Of a DNA stretch of 64,000 nt, positions 63,042 to 64,000 are shown piece by piece. This stretch comes from Salegentibacter holothuriorum (lineage in GTDB: Bacteria; Bacteroidota; Bacteroidia; Flavobacteriales; Flavobacteriaceae). Both the position numbers and the translations under genes were made by a program. Where the stretch lies: positions 124,001 through 188,000 of the forward strand of contig NZ_FUYY01000002.1 of the NCBI RefSeq assembly GCF_900168045.1. The letters are read 5' to 3'. Below the pieces are notes generated by a model, which searched no databases, was not told the DNA's origin, and worked only from the letters and a program-made list of their open reading frames with translations. How positions within the stretch are numbered: the first letter of the stretch is position 1; every line of letters starts with the position of its first letter.

Positions 63042-64000
63042 TTAATTTCCAAAATTATATCTAAGTGTTATACCAGATCTTATAGTTGTTTGAGGAAAAG
63101 CAGTAGAAACAGCATATTCAGAGAAATTATGCTCGTAATAGAATATGGCTGTTAAATTGCTGGAAATCGCATAATCTGTAGTAAAATTAAGTCGCCAAAT
63201 ATCCTGCCCGGCAATCACCTGGCTGGTTTCTAAATCTAAATACCTAATTATGCTTTTATTTCTTCTAAAAGAAACATCAGCTTTAAAATTAAGATCACTG
63301 CTTAAAATTCTATTTCTTCCGCCAAGACCTGTGGCAATTTTTAAATCTTTTATTCTATATCCAGCACCAAATATATACTCATTTCCGGTAGTTTCAGTAA
63401 GCAAATTATTATCAAAGCTTAAGGAAAGCATTCGGTCTTTTCTTACTTCTGCTAGTAACTGAATAGCATTTTTCGTTTCCAGATCTAATCGGAATAACGG
63501 GGTGAACAATTCGGTTAAAACAATATTTGAATACAGCATAGGGTTTTTAAAATCCCCAGCCTGGTTAGTATCAAACTCATTTTCTGGATTGTAATCCAGG
63601 TTAGTTTGAAACTGGTTGATGGTATAATTTGACTGATAACCATGATTTATAGAAAACCTTCTAAATTTATCTCTAAACCAGCCGATACGCATTAACCCGG
63701 TATATTTCATATTCCAGTTAGGCAAAGGCATATCTCTAAATGCACCCAACTTGATATTTGCAGGATCCTTACCTGCGTAAGCTGAAACAAACGCAGGAAG
63801 CAAGACAGCCTGGTTTGTTTTACCTATTCCTGTTGGGTAACCGTCTTCATCTACATCATTAGGATCTAAACCACGCTCCCGGGCTAACCTTTGGGCAATT
63901 TCCAAACGATTCTCCCTAAAACTTTCAAAAGTTGCTGAAGATTGCTCGTTAGACTGATTAAAAGCAGTCTTTATAAGAATGGTAGAAATATTAAAGTTTC
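63042..64000 (-). CDS. sprA: Cell-surface protein SprA, C-terminal end (cut by window edge)
   Basis: The frame is open to the right edge; the visible 319 or so residues are the end of a very large barrel. The stretch [18 protein letters not shown] and the barrel end [14 protein letters not shown] match SprA/Sov. SprA is the T9SS translocon pore in gliding flavobacteria. The gene order sprA-gcvH-vanZ-tonB-remB supports the call. The TTG at 63905 is only an internal codon. Confidence 0.88.
   Translation of the reverse strand, partial: NFNISTILIKTAFNQSNEQSSATFESFRENRLEIAQRLARERGLDPNDVDEDGYPTGIGKTNQAVLLPAFVSAYAGKDPANIKLGAFRDMPLPNWNMKYTGLMRIGWFRDKFRRFSINHGYQSNYTINQFQTNLDYNPENEFDTNQAGDFKNPMLYSNIVLTELFTPLFRLDLETKNAIQLLAEVRKDRMLSLSFDNNLLTETTGNEYIFGAGYRIKDLKIATGLGGRNRILSSDLNFKADVSFRRNKSIIRYLDLETSQVIAGQDIWRLNFTTDYAISSNLTAIFYYEHNFSEYAVSTAFPQTTIRSGITLRYNFGN

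Overview
The window comes from a member of the Flavobacteriaceae (Bacteroidota), probably a marine Gramella/Salegentibacter/Zunongwangia-type bacterium. The evidence is type IX secretion and gliding genes (sprA end, remB, a porG candidate, a porP/sprF paralogue), the porG-uppS-bamA-ompH-ompH-murI gene order, a mevalonate route, AT-rich sequence, and promoters of the Bacteroidota type (TTG or TTTG, 19 nt, then TAnnTTTG). No rRNA, tRNA, CRISPR array or prophage was recognised.

Layout. 1-3014: the end of an FAD oxidoreductase and a membrane polyferredoxin, separated by a RAYT transposase flanked by two covarying hairpins. 3015-7373: four genes for lipid-linked sugar transfer (two GT2 enzymes, a GT87/MptB-like mannosyltransferase, a tandem LAB_N protein). 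7583-10871: a polyamine operon (speA, speB, deoxyhypusine-synthase-like). 11157-12570: rRNA pseudouridine synthase and guanine deaminase. 12593-16045: mevalonate/prenyl operon (mvaD, DUF4160, DUF2442, mevalonate kinase, UbiA). 16214-19381: TspO, a BaiN-like flavoprotein, GDPD and DUF421. 19507-21394: a three-gene unit of YqcI/YcgG (GntA-like), PaiB-like and DUF1989. 21506-24898: clpX, clpP, tig.

24986-30594: small membrane protein, SGNH lipoprotein plus FadL porin, alpha/beta hydrolase, pdxJ, CBS protein. 30591-39933: nadK, then the envelope block porG, uppS, bamA, two ompH genes, murI, then PorP/SprF and an Nfu scaffold. 39946-45903: PiT phosphate transporter fused to a DUF47 domain, dodecin, a SPATA20/YyaL-type protein and MscS. 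45900-53749: tsaB and a six-gene ABC efflux operon with two adaptors and a TolC. 53856-59070: cytochrome oxidase assembly and subunit genes (cyoE, two subunit III-type proteins, subunit IV, two SCO-like proteins, DUF420, a small CxxC protein). 59200-64000: remB, tonB, vanZ-like, gcvH and the C-terminal end of sprA.

Most of the window is conserved core genome. The parts most worth attention are the GntA-like/PaiB/DUF1989 operon, which could act on guanidino compounds; a DUF4160-DUF2442 pair inside the mevalonate operon whose first gene lacks any ATG/GTG/TTG start; the RAYT with covarying hairpins; the polyamine operon ending in a deoxyhypusine-synthase homologue, probably a homospermidine synthase; and a SCO-like protein with no cysteine.
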